64,000 nt of DNA from Neckera pumila (taxonomy: Eukaryota > Streptophyta > Bryopsida > Hypnales > Neckeraceae): positions 52,205,022-52,269,021 of the forward strand of contig OZ018408.1 in the NCBI GenBank assembly GCA_963969595.1. The letters run 5' to 3'. Within the stretch, counting starts at the first letter, position 1. Each line of letters opens with the position of its first letter. Both the position numbers and the translations under genes were made by a program. Of the stretch, positions 48,301 to 59,187 are shown in pieces. The notes under the pieces were generated by a model. That model saw nothing but the letters and a program-made list of their open reading frames with translations, did not search any database and had not been told where the DNA came from.

Positions 48301-49536
48301 TGGCAAGAAGCCTTTATAAACACTTCCAAAGCCTCCTCGCCCTAGCGCTTGCTTGGGGTCGAAGTTCTTGGTGGCCATGGCCAGTTCCTTGTACGTGAAC
48401 TTGTGCGGATCCGCATCTCCCAAGTCATCCGGATCAATTTTGAACCTCCATCCACGCCTCTCCACCCACCGACGGTAATACTTGAACAGCACTGAGTAAA
48501 TGACCGCCATGGTTGTCAACGACACAAGAATCGACGCCAACCTGACTTCGAATGGGTGCAACTGGAACCAAGAGAATTTATGATATATATAACATGGTTC
48601 AAACGGGGCACTAGGTTCAGCAGGCGAGGTGGAATTCGATGTCTTCAGACTCCACTTTTCAAATTGCATAGCAGGCACTTCAAAACCCGTTGTGTCCTGC
48701 GAAACGGCACGGTTCGAAGTGAAGCCAACATACATGTATTCATTGAGCACTGTGGAAAGATCGACCTTTTGACTCAAGGAATTATAAGTCATCATAGTCG
48801 TGTCATTTAAACTCAGCACAGATGGTCCCGGACGCTCTTCGTCTCTAAGTGGACAATTAGAGGCGGGCTCAACGTTAGCTGCGGTAACATTGAGAGTCTG
48901 CGATGAAGCATCATAATCAATCCACACTTGTAGCGTCCAAACTAGACCCCCAAGGTCAGGTGGTCCCTGTAAGAGAACCCAACTGGTCGAATTCATGCTG
49001 TTGATGTCGATCCCGATGTGAAACCCTTCATCTGGATCTGAGAACTCGGGGCTCTTCACGAAGTCGAATTCCACTGCAAAAGTGTGCGATTGAGGGTCGC
49101 CATTGGAAGTGGCGTTGAGCAGGCCCAGGTAGCCTCCATCGCTGCTCAGCGATGCGTTTGGGTGGGGAAGCATGGCGAAGGTAAAGCCTTCAAAGTTGTT
49201 CCGTCCGGATCCTCCATAGCCTGTCTGCCTTGGAAGGGGTGGGCCTTGAAGAATCCAAGCCGTGAACTTAGTGCTGAAGGAGAACACGGGACCAGTTGCG
49301 TTCTCCTTGAAACGGATCGGGAATGAGTAGAGACACCTATACGACATTCTCGGCGGCTGACCTGAATACCAGCTATTCATTTGGCAAGCTGGTCCAATGT
49401 CTCCAATCAGACTTCCCGAATCTAAATTGACGAAGGGTCCAGACGTCTGCTCAGCGTCGGCAACGTAGTTGTCACGCACCATCATAACAACCCAAACCAG
49501 CACCACGCTGCTCACTTGTTGCAGGAGGAGCCTCAT
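45387..49536 (-). CDS. L-type lectin-domain receptor kinase
   Basis: Three exons, minus strand: 49536-47981, 46509-46277, 45814-45387, joining in frame to 738 aa. The order is signal peptide (MRLLLQQVSSVVLVWVVMM, about 1-27), legume-lectin domain (about 30-300, with FAVEFDFVKS and GFHIGIDINS), one membrane segment (about 332-354) and a Ser/Thr kinase. Kinase landmarks are GRGGFGSVYKG, the VAVK lysine (about 421), HRDVKAANVMLD (about 545), DFGLA (about 563) and FAPEL, so it looks active and of RD type. Its role is inferred as plasma-membrane sensing, as in the family. An upstream in-frame ATG at 49644 would give 774 aa but would bury the signal peptide. About 30 extra residues lie between DKHLFG and PWERR in the kinase domain. 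The first intron is 1.47 kb. Decayed relatives lie at 53.8-56.7 kb and 62.6-63.6 kb. Confidence 0.92.
46510..47980 (-). other. Large AT-rich first intron of the receptor kinase
   Basis: The donor is AAG|GTATGT and the acceptor GGCAG|A. The 1471 bases are AT-rich and contain no supported gene or intact transposon. The intron splits the kinase domain between PWER and FKVVVDVA. Confidence 0.8.
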
Positions 49537-50488
49537 GAATCGTTCTAGCACCTTGCTACTAGAGGTTTTGTCTAGAATTCGATTTGCAGCAGATATTGAC
49601 TTGGAAATGAAGACAGCAGCTCGTTCAATCGTCCTTACCGACAAACTCCAACTACTGGAACACAGACAGACCCCGCTCAGAACGATTGGAATCGCTGGCT
49701 AGATAGAACTTGCATTGCAGCACCCTGGACACGGCAGAGTAAATCACAACCACCTATTGTCTGCTCTGGCGATGCTGCAGATTAGAACATAGAACAAGAA
49801 GAAGAAGAACACCCAGCCCCAGACAGAGCAGCAAGGCGCAGGTTTTCGAAGCACCAGCTAGTTATGGAAACTCCAGCGTCTCCAGACCATTCTTGCAAGT
49901 CAAAGCTCAGGCACAATGGAAGGATCCTAGTCCAAATCGATAGTCAAAGCTAGGTTTGTAAGTGAATTGCAGCATCCACATTTCAATTCATACGCCCTCT
50001 GAGTTAATTCTTGCGGATCTTCCGTCCTCGAGTTGTTAGAGACACGCACGCCACTATTTTGTGCGGAGTTACAGGCCCGTGGCCAAGCATTGATTCGGCG
50101 AATCCAGAAAGGACCGAGTTGCTCCCATTCCGCGTTCTGCCAGTCGGGATGCTACCGATGTCCCATTTTTTCTTCCCGAATCCCTCACTGGGATTGTGGC
50201 TAAGGAAGTTTGTCTTCTAGCCACTCTGGAGTCTCAAAGTCAAAACACTGTCGATGTGAATTCCAAATTTCCGAATTTCATTATTTGCTGATTAATTCAA
50301 TTTCGAATCCCAGTTTGATCATCGGGTGTTGGTCTGAAGTAGAAAAATTAGGAGATATGTAAGGTAGAACAATCTATCATCACCCTGATTTGCAATCTGG
50401 ATATCTTGTGCAATGCGCTGATTGTTGCTTGGATTTTTCAGAGATTGAATTAGTTGAATTGACTAAAATACAAGTGGAATCATATTAA

Positions 50489-51058
50489 TCCCTAAAGGGA
50501 CAGGAGGTTGTCCAGGTTCCCAAAATTGTAAAGATCTATCATAAAATGCAACTTAGAATAATATTTTAATGATGACTCTCAAATAAAAGTTGTAAAATAT
50601 GATTTATAGATCACATCCATATGGTTGGATCAACAAATATTCAAATCAATACTTTTCGATAAAATTTGGAACCCAAAATTGAAAATTTCTTTTAAAATCA
50701 ATTGTATACTGAATATTTACAATTTTTACAAGATTTTTTTCCTACAAGTTTAAAATGTTGAGTTCTAATCTTATTGATTTTTGAAGATTTTTATTTTATT
50801 TTTTGATTCAAGTCATTTTTAAAGGGTCATTTTTTGCATTGAAAAGGTTACTTTTGAGGCTAGACCTACCAATACCTTTTGAATTATAGAATATTTGCAA
50901 AGCAAAATCTTCATAATTCATACCATACCAATGTTAAAGAACTAATACAAGAATCTTCAAACAAAATTGATGGATGAAAAAATGCATTTTGGTGAGTTTG
51001 GAATGTGTTTCTATTCATTCATTGCTCAAAATGTGCATTCATGGGACTCCTTATAGGG
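50489..51058 (+). mobile_element. piggyBac-like MITE, 570-bp subfamily
   Basis: Starts TCCCTAAAGGGACAGG and ends GGGACTCCTTATAGGG, flanked by TTAA at 50485-50488 and 51059-51062. The interior matches the decayed, interrupted copy at 18117-19553. It has no coding capacity. Confidence 0.8.
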
Positions 51059-52244
51059 TTAATCTGACAAGAACTTCAATTGATATGAATTTTCAAACCA
51101 AAAATATAAAATTGTTAGTAGGTGGGGGTCATGACCATCTTAGAAAGATTCAAAATCAGTGACCTACCATCCTAATTCCATTTGATGGGTGTTTATAAAA
51201 TCACAAGTTCAACATTCCAAAAGCACTTTTTTGTTGGCCAAAATTACAACTTTTCTAACAAGTACTGCTTCACAATAAAGCTCACCAAAATAAGGATTTA
51301 TTGAACCACATTCCAATCAACCTTAAACTGTCCATAGATGTAATCTTGATGTCATTCCTTGACAATAGCACCTAATTGCTTGTCCAAAATACTTGAAGAC
51401 ACTCTATAGAAATGGATGAGAAACTGGCGCAATTAGGATGAATTTGTAGATGGCGGAATTAAGAGGCTGATGGTATTGGGCTGATTGACTCTACCCTGGG
51501 CCTTGGACAAGGAGAACATACTGCCTACATGCTCAAGCCCTTACTGAAAATTCTAGAATTTGCATATTGTTTATCATGGATGAAAACTTGGAGTTCATGT
51601 ACTTGGAATTGAAGCTTCCTAATTTAATAGGGAGGATTTAAAAATATATAATCAATCGTCTTTAACCTAAAGCAATTCAATATTTTTAGGTCCAAAGTTG
51701 CTTCAAAGTACTCAAATACAAAGGAAGGCTAAAATTTTCATTTATATTTATTCATTAGCAAATTCAACCATAGGATCGCGTAGTTAATTTGTTAAAAAAC
51801 ACCCTCCCAGAATTTCAAAATAAGAAACTTTACTAATTGCAAGATCATGATGCTTGGGTTTCAAAAAGGAGTACTTTCAATTCTTCCCAATTAGATAGAT
51901 TTCATCTTCCAAACTTTTATTAACAAAAATGTGTAGATCCTACAACTTGCACCTCTCTATGACTCCATTTTATATTGGAAAAAAAAATTGGGGAGTGCAT
52001 GCAAGAAATTAAAAAAAAAATGTTTCATATGCATGCTTGAAAAAATAATAGTAAGTACTAGAAAGAATTCAATTGCAAAGAAGTAGAATATGATTTAAAC
52101 TGATTCTAAATTTCTAAGAATTTAGTTATAGAATTGACAAATTCCAAGTTCAATGGTTGTAATGCTGTAATAAACAATCTACATCTAATGCCAATATTTT
52201 TGTCTACAAACTATAACTCTCATCTTGTTAATCAAAATGGAATG

Positions 52245-52442
52245 ATGGCAAATTTTAGTAAAATGGCATATGAAATATGCCACTTTCAGAACGGGTGGTT
52301 TGAACCATCTAGGACGGGTATAAATTTTTGAATAGGCGGTCTAAGCCATCTATGATAATTAGGTATAGATTTCAAAATGGCCGATCTAAATTGTAAAAGT
52401 GCCAAAGTTCTAGATTGGCACCATTTAAATGAAATTTACCAT
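52245..52442. mobile_element. TIR element with ATGGCAAATTT ends (copy 2), nested
   Basis: The left end ATGGCAAATTTTAGTAAAAT pairs with the complement of the right end, ATGGTAAATTTCATTTAAAT. AATG flanks both ends (52241-52244 and 52443-52446). Removal restores TCAAAATGGAATG followed by TTTTAAAGCTT, matching TCCAAATGGAATAATTCAAA of copy A. The interior contains the palindrome GGCATATGAAATATGCC. Confidence 0.82.
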
Positions 52443-52637
52443 AATGTTTTAAAGCTTGCCGTATATGTATAAATTTAGGAAACCAAGTTCAAATTTTTAT
52501 TTCTTAAAGTGATCTTTTTAGTTGCTTGGGCTACTCGCCGAGCAATAGAAAGTAGAAACTACATAACTTTTTAACCATGTAGTCAACAGTTAATCAGTTA
52601 TGAAAATTGTTGCACCTTAATACTAACCCTTGACTAT

Positions 52638-52945
52638 ATGCCACATTTAACTATTTTAAAATATTTAATGAATTTTGAACTAAACATCTAGAAATCTTTG
52701 GATAATAACATTGAGAGATCTCCCGATGTTTAAATAGATCTCTCAAGATTTGTATAGATCTCCCGATGTTTATATAAATCTCTCAATGTTTGTATAGATC
52801 TCTAGATGTTTTGTATTGATCTCCCCAATGTCATGCACAGATCTCTCAATGTTTTGGATTATCTCCTAATGACCATTTTTTTCTCTCCTGATAACAATTA
52901 TTAATTTTAGACTTTCAGAAGTCCAGAAGTAGTTAAATGTGGCAT
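52638..52945. mobile_element. TIR element with a tandem-repeat core
   Basis: The ends ATGCCACATTTAACTA and TAGTTAAATGTGGCAT are perfect 16-bp inverted copies. The flanks are CTAT (52634-52637) and CCAT (52946-52949), a possible 4-bp target duplication with one change. The centre is largely the 20-bp tandem array at 52716-52868. It sits inside copy M of the piggyBac-like family, whose other copies lack it. Confidence 0.75.
52716..52868. repeat. 20-22-bp tandem array (AGATCTCCCGATGTTTGTAT)n
   Basis: Seven to eight imperfect units start at 52716, 52736, 52756, 52776, 52796, 52817, 52839 and 52861. The first five are 20-21 bases long, the later ones 21-22. Every unit keeps a GATCT- or ATCTC-like start and an ATGTTT-like centre. 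It is the core of the TIR element at 52638-52945. Confidence 0.88.
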
Positions 52946-54068
52946 CCATATGTTGTATGAAAATTTCAAAGATCTTTTTTCGTACATAATAAGCTGTAAG
53001 CTGCCCAAAATTGCTATATTGCCAAAAAACATTGTTTGGTCTTTTAGGGGTAAAAAAAAGGGATAAGTTTTTACACAATACAAACACCAATATCTAAGGA
53101 CCTTGATCGTATGGGCTAGTTTGTCCAATTAATCTTATCCAATCTATTATGAAATAATCATTAGCTTACAAATTTAGGGTTTTAGTTAAATGCACCAATT
53201 TGTGATTTTGTAATTGTCAGAAATTGTCAGGAAAAAAAAAGCTATTTTTTAACACACTTTGCGTGAGAGGGGATGCATATCCAAATTTAATAAATTGAAT
53301 TAGCCACTAAAATAGAAGCATTTAGAATATTTCTGAAAATTTTGAATTTGTAGATTGCAAGATTTTAGTGTTTGAAATAAAAAGAAAATGTTTTCTTCTA
53401 ACACACTCTTCAATAGGTTCAAGAGAATTTGACTTCTCTTTGGGTGAAATTTTAACCTCATGTTTAATAGTTTTTTGTGACAATTGCATTCCCAAAAAAT
53501 CCATAATTTCAAGAATATAGTTTGTCTAAAGCTACTTAGCTATGTGCCCTCTCCAAAAAAAACTGGGTGACAAAACTTTTGATCAGGGCTCTTCATGGAG
53601 GAAAATTAGATTCCTATTATTAGATACATTTTCACATCTTAATTCAAGCTTTTGGACATATGGATTAAATATTGCCTTTGAAGTTGAAGGTTGGAAATGT
53701 CCTTTGGCTTTAGAAATAATATACAATGGTCACTTGAGAAGAAATCACTACACATATAGAAGATCAAATCATCAAATAGTTAACTACAAAGAGCTCAAAC
53801 ATTTGATGTAAGCCAAGAGAAATCAATTGTTCAAAGCTCTTCAGATATATGATATACCTTCTTCTCTAGTTGTTAATGCAGTATAATACATGGAGCTTGC
53901 CTTTGAGGTCCTTTGAAGGCCAGATTTTGGTGAGATTACAAAAGTCCTAATACAACACCTTGGTCATTTCATAAACATTGGCAAGCATTGAAATTGTCAA
54001 GAATGTGAAAACTCCCCTATAAGTGCCACACCTACTCTACCATAGCTTTAGATTCTCATGGTCTTTAT

Positions 54069-54998
54069 CCCCTAAAGTTCGATGACTATGTAATCACCAA
54101 AAACGCTCCAAAACTGCCATTTCTAATACAACTACCAAGGTTTTGGAAAAAAACAATTTTTGACATATGTAACCGTAGGATCTAGAAGTATGATATTTTA
54201 AAAACATGTGGTAAAAATTTCAGAAAATTCCACCGTGTGGATCATAAGTATAAGCATTCAAAGTCTTGAAAACCATTTTTTCAATCCTGTGAAAAACCGG
54301 GTAGCTGCACTTTGCAAGCTCACTTTTCAATGAAGAAATGCCGATAAAGGTGGTGCTTCTTTGAATTCAGTTTTTTAAACAAGTTGTCTATATGCTTGAA
54401 AAATTTCACATCATTTGAAATGGTACAACATATAGAAAAAAAATAGTAAGTAGAAAGAAGTTGAAAATGATTCAAAATACTAAGTTGTTAAAAATTTAAT
54501 CATGGAATTTAAAATGCCAATCCCAAAGGTGGTAATGTTGTAATAATCAATCTACATCCTAGGATTTTATTTTTTTCCAAAAAATGTTGAAATTGAGTTA
54601 AATAAACGACTTTAAGGATTTTTTTAGGATAGAAAATCCATAACTGCCCGCAATTCAAAAACCCTCATAAATTTTGACTCATTGATTGAAATGGAATAAC
54701 TCAAAGATTTTTAAGTATATACAAATGTAGAGAACCAATTTCAAAAAAAAATTCCAGAAAAAATGATTTTTTCTAATCTACCCAAACTGCCCAAACTGCC
54801 CAGTTACAAAAAAAAGTAACATATTAGATCACAACTTTTGACTCATATTTCAAAATGTCATGAAACTCGGTACACATGAAGATATTCCTTGCCCCCACCT
54901 TCTATTAAAATTTCAGCCTCAAATATGGATATCTCTAGTCACACGTACTTGCCCAAAATTTCTATACGGCCAAAAAACGCATGTTGGTCCTTTAGGGG
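54069..54998 (+). mobile_element. piggyBac-like MITE (copy N) inside the receptor-kinase pseudogene
   Basis: A 930-bp element starting CCCCTAAAGTTCGATGAC and ending TTGGTCCTTTAGGGG. The flanks are TTAT at 54065-54068 and TTAT at 54999-55002. Removal leaves GGTCTTTATAGTAGATGG, which lines up with CTTCGTGGTAGATGG at about 45,731-45,745 in the intact gene. The duplicated 4 bases are therefore target-derived. Long subfamily, same orientation as copy A. Confidence 0.9.
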
Positions 54999-56149
54999 TT
55001 ATAGTAGATGGATTTTTTCCAGCAAGCCACTTCTAGCAAGAAAGCTCTAAAGTTCTATACATCTATTTGTTTCCTTACCATCTCCAATTTGGCCACCTAC
55101 CATCATAAGAAAGAATACATTGTTGATTGCTCATTGGTTCAACATTCTGTTCTATTCTCAAGTTGATTACCAATTTTATTTCAAATTCTCATGCACTATA
55201 TCATGAAAGGAGACATCTATAGTTTCCTATAGTTCATTAATCCTACAGGACATTCTCAATCCTAGGGGGCAAGCCAAGGAATTTGCCACAGTGATTTCAG
55301 ACTAGTATTCATAAACAATTCTTGTCCCAGTTCAAAGGCCTTCACTCAAGCACCTTCAACAAATAATTGCCTCGACCCAAGACCAAAAATGTTATCCCCT
55401 CCGATAATGTCAACTTCACAAAAGAAACCACATTTGATGCATGTAGGGAAGAGGAGAAAAATGTGACAATTTTTGAATAGAGACATTTACTGCAGCTCTC
55501 GCAATTTCTATTATTCTTGGAACAGAAGGCCCAAGGTGCACAAAATTTCCTTTAAGGGTTAACCATCCCCGCAAATGAAAAAAAAAATAGAATATTAGAT
55601 TCATCTATGTATCCACATTCCAAAATTAAAACCAAAAATACTTTAACGCAAATATGATATATAGAATACACAAAAAATACATACAAATATGATACACCAA
55701 AACACAAATGTCTAACACAAAATATGGATATAATAAAGTTTATAGATACAAGTATAGGTATGGGATGCACATAGTCTAAATTGACTTATTTTTCTGCATT
55801 TTTGCACAGTCATGCTGATTACCAGAGTGAGTTTTCTCTTTGAGAGCCCAGCTAATAAGGAGGAGACCAACCAAGATCTATTTAGGCTACAAGTTTATGG
55901 CTAAAAAAAATATGGGACCAATCAGCGATCTCTGAATGGGTTCAAGTTTTTTAGTCAAATGTTCATTATTGGAAGATTTGTTTTGAATTTACACTCAGGG
56001 CATGAAAAAATTAAATAGAAATTGAGCAAAGTTTAGCTAGTTTTGGGATTGCTAGGACCAATTGGATTCTCCTTGAACCAAACCGGTGCAAATAGAGACA
56101 CCTATGCAAAGGTTCTATATATGGAATCTCATATGGATACCCGTTGTCC

Positions 56150-56425
56150 AACCAAGATAAATCCATTATCTAAAGGGAGAGGCCCAAGGAGAAGGGCCTC
56201 CCGAAATAGGGCGTCCACCAAGAGGGAAGGTGTAGCCCGATTCACTACCGGACGTCCTATTCCTCCGAGGACTTCTCCCAGTGTAAAGCCCGGGAGAGGC
56301 GCCTCACAGGGCTGACCACACAGGGTTAGCCTTGTGAGGTCGCCCCCTCATAGGGGTGATCTCCCGTAAGTGAGAGGCCCCCCAAATGAATGAGGGGCGC
56401 CTCTTTAGGGCTTTACGTTGATGAA
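56150..56425. repeat. GC-rich foldback insertion in the pseudogene
   Basis: A GC-rich block unlike its AT-rich surroundings. GTAAAGCCCGGGAGAGGCGC at 56,283 pairs with the complement of the right edge, GTAAAGCCCTAAAGAGGCGC. A second pair is GGGCCTCCCGAAATAGGGCG and the complement of GGACGTCCTATTCCTCCGAG. It separates two pseudogene pieces that are adjacent in the intact gene apart from a short gap, so it is an insertion. Its class is unknown. Confidence 0.6.
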
Positions 56426-57349
56426 GGGTCTGGACGTCTGCTCAACGCCAAAAAAGTAGTTTCCCCCCATCTCTAGCACTATTCTTTTGAACGCCAACAA
56501 GCGCAACACTACCACCATTCTACTCACGTATTGCAGAAGGAGCCCATGAATCTCTCTTACACCATACTATTTTAGTGGACTTGTTGAGCATTTGATTTGC
56601 AGCAGAAATTGACTTGGGATGGAAACAACAACTAGTACACTTTGTCCCTACCAACAAATTCTATCTACTGGAACAAAGTCAGATCTACTTTGATTAATAA
56701 TGTTGACAAATTGCTCAAATCTACCTGCCTTTTGCTTATATGATGTAATATTTCTAGAAGCGCCATCTAATTTTTGCTCCTCATTTAGATATCAACAAGC
56801 AGCAGCTAGCGGATGCACTAAGGTAGAAGCACCGGTTGTCAACGATGTCCAATACCCAACCTATAGGGGTGCAATACTTCCAACCAAGGTTAGAAAAAAT
56901 TTCCAATAGAAGCTGGGATGTGTTTATTTGGTCCTTTTCAAGGTTGAAACTTAATAGGTTATGCCACATGCTTGTAAGTAGTGAGCAAGAAAGTGGGAAT
57001 TAGTGAGTGGAAAAATAGTTCTTGAATGATCAAAATTGGAAGACTTTAGACAATGGCTACCAGTGAAGTGCACTTTTTGGCTTCTAAAATTTACACAAAT
57101 TTCAATTTTGGGAATAAAATTCTGAAAAATTTGCAATCCCCATATTCCCTATCTTCCTATATGGGAAAAATTTCCACCACCTCTTATTGCGCATGATCTG
57201 CTCCAAAATTGCTTAAATGATCGACTATTGGTGCTTCTATCTTAGTTAGGCAAACTTTAGCATTGGCGCAATTTTCATTCTTACTAGATCAAGTGGCAAC
57301 ACAAGCCTTTTGAAATGTAGCATCTACATTATTTTACACTCAAAAATCT

Positions 57350-57996
57350 TTTTGATATAGAATCTTTCTTTTATGAAATCATTCCATTTTGATTTATGAG
57401 ATTAAAATTATGAGGTGTTCTAAATTGCGGGTAGTTATAGATTCACTAGTCTAAAATAAACTTTAGAGTCCTTTATTTAATCAATTTTTAATGTTTAGAA
57501 AATAAATAAAAGCATAGAATGTAGATTGTTTATTACAACATTACAATTGTTGGGATTGACATTTTTTAATTCCATAATTAAATTCTCAACAATTTAGTGT
57601 TTTGAATCATTCTCTACTTCTTTGAATTTACTATTTTGTTTCTATATGTTGTACAAGTCCAAATGATCTGAAATTTTTCAAGCATGTATCCAACTTGCTT
57701 TGAAGAATTAATCCAAGGTGTAACCACCATTTTGGACATATTTTCATACAAATTCGACCTTGTGAAGTGCAGCTGCCCAAATTTTTTGTAGGGCCAAAAA
57801 TAGGGGATTTGTCAATTCAAACACTAATATCTTCCAATCTACATGGTGAAAAATTCTGAAATTTATTCCACATCTTTTCAAACAAGCTTACTACAAGATC
57901 CTATAGTTACATGTGTCTAAAAACGTTTTTTTTCTAAAACTTGGTACTTGTATTAGAAATGGCAGTTTTGGAGTGTTTTTGGTGTAAACATAGTCT
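57350..57996 (-). mobile_element. Truncated piggyBac-like MITE (copy P), reversed
   Basis: The complement matches the left two thirds of copy A: AAACACTCCAAAACTGCCAT, GATCCTATAGTTACATGTG region, GGATTAATTCTTCAA, and AATTGTTGGGATTGACATTT reading on the plus strand. The outer terminus is lost where GTAAACATAGTC meets TTAA (57997-58000). CCTTTAGCGGCCAAGG directly after it looks like the start of a further family member whose other end I could not find. Confidence 0.65.
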
Positions 57997-58105
57997 TTAA
58001 CCTTTAGCGGCCAAGGGGCCAGCCTAGCTAGGCAGGTCGTTACAAGTAGTGGTAGGTGCCTTGATTGGCAGTCAACCAAATTCACATACCATCATCCACA
58101 TCAGA

Positions 58106-58376
58106 TGACATTTTGGGACATTAGAAGGCCGTTTTAGGCCCATTCTCCAATCAAGCCCGATTATGTGAATAGCGGTATGGACTATCGTAATTTTATTATT
58201 TTTTTAATTTTTAATTTTTTTTTCAAATATCATTCTAAGCAGTTTTTAATTTTTTTTCAAAAATGACGTGGCACAATGCCGCCCACATTAGCCAGCTGCT
58301 GCAGCTGCGTTCTTGTAGTCTGAAAATGCAAGGAACTCTCTGGGAACTCACGGTCTCCCAATGTCCCAAAATGTCA
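58106..58376. mobile_element. TIR element with a TGACGTGGCAC box (copy 4, variant ends)
   Basis: The ends TGACATTTTGGGACATT and AATGTCCCAAAATGTCA are perfect 17-bp inverted copies. The interior shares TTTTAGGCCCATTCTCCAAT, TGACGTGGCAC (58264-58274) and TTCTTGTAGTCTGAAAATG with the CATTAGAA-end copies. It is a variant subfamily of the same group. 271 bp, non-coding. Confidence 0.78.
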
Positions 58377-58548
58377 TTTAATGTTTTAAAAAAAATAGAA
58401 TCAAAAGGATATCCCATTGGATCCCGAATTTTGATTTCTTTTATTAAATTTAGTTTTTGGAAGTCCAAGCCCTATTGGCTACAAAGTAGACAAACCCAAA
58501 GTCATTTCAAAATTCCAAGCATGTTGGCCAAAAGTTAGACAAACCTAA

Positions 58549-59187
58549 CCCCTAAATGCCCAAGGCACCCAAATCTGGTGTTTGCAAAACTTTGAAGTTA
58601 AATAAAACCTAATGAACTTGCTATTTTTAGTAGTTTATATTTTTAGAAAGTTCTTCTTGAAGTCTAATTTTAGCATGAAAAATCTGATCTTGAAAATAAA
58701 TAAATGAATTGATTTTTCTATTCAAGTTTTTGTACAAGGGTACCATTGCAGTCTTCACTTCCCGTAGTGTTGAGAGCTCTTGGAAATGAGCCTCAAATAC
58801 ACTAATCTTGGAGAAAAAGACACATTCAAAATTCATTAAAAAAAATTGTAGAGTAGATTTTAAGAAGCCATAAATTGATCGGGGTTATACAAGTTAGGCC
58901 CTTGAACCTCATATTTTTTCGGTCACCAACTTTTTAGATTTGACTTGTGTAAAGAAGATTGAAAGATTTTTGCAGATTTTAGCACCCTCATGATCAAACA
59001 TTATAATCTTTCACTCCATAAGTGATATTGTTGTGTTTTCTTTTCCTATGAGATCTCTAACATGTCCAGTTTGAAATTTGTACAGTTACAATTCAAAAAA
59101 ATTTGATACAACTTATCAAAATGTTGGCATTTTGTTCAATTTAGAGCAAATTCCAGGAAGCCAAAATAGGCCTTGGGCATTTATGGG
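58549..59187 (+). mobile_element. piggyBac-like MITE, 640-bp subfamily
   Basis: Starts CCCCTAAATGCCCAAGGC and ends GGCCTTGGGCATTTATGGG, a TIR of about 18 bp, with CTAA immediately outside both ends (58545-58548 and 59188-59191). The identical departure from TTAA on both sides supports a 4-bp target duplication. It is related to the element at 28520-29199. Confidence 0.82.

Larger units (their letters stand above)
51666..53050 (+). mobile_element. piggyBac-like MITE (copy M), carrying two smaller insertions
   Basis: Begins CCTAAAGC after TTAA (51662-51665) and ends GGTCTTTTAGGGG before TAAA. It is colinear with copy A (CAACCATAGGATC, AATTCCAAGTTCAATGGTTG, AATAAACAATCTACATC, AATGGAATG, TTGCCAAAAAACA). 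Two TIR elements split it: one at 52245-52442 and one at 52638-52945. Subtracting them gives about 0.88 kb, normal for the family. Confidence 0.72.
53830..56700 (-). pseudogene. Decayed L-type lectin receptor kinase
   Basis: Pieces match the intact gene at 45.4-49.6 kb in the same order and orientation. 53,840-54,060 corresponds to the last exon (CTCTAGTTG, GTAATACATGGAGCTTGC, AAAAGTCC, CAAGAATG). 55,003-55,250 continues that exon into the intron (GTAGATGG, AAGCCACTTCTAGCA, CTATACATC). 56,060-56,115 is lectin domain (TTCTCCTTGAA, TAGAGACACCTAT). 56,425-56,700 covers the 5' end (GAAGGGTCTGGACGTCTGCTCA, TTGCAGnAGGAGC, ATTTGCAGCAGA). Frames are broken throughout, the middle of the kinase is missing, and a transposon (54069-54998) and a GC-rich foldback interrupt it. 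Confidence 0.85.

Noticed and set aside
49537..49644. Upstream in-frame start of the lectin receptor kinase
   Set aside because: It would place 36 polar residues before the signal peptide; the ATG at 49536 gives a normal secretory N-terminus.
56043..56315. 90-codon open frame on the plus strand
   Set aside because: It spans the junction between an antisense lectin pseudogene piece and the GC-rich foldback, so it is a chance frame.
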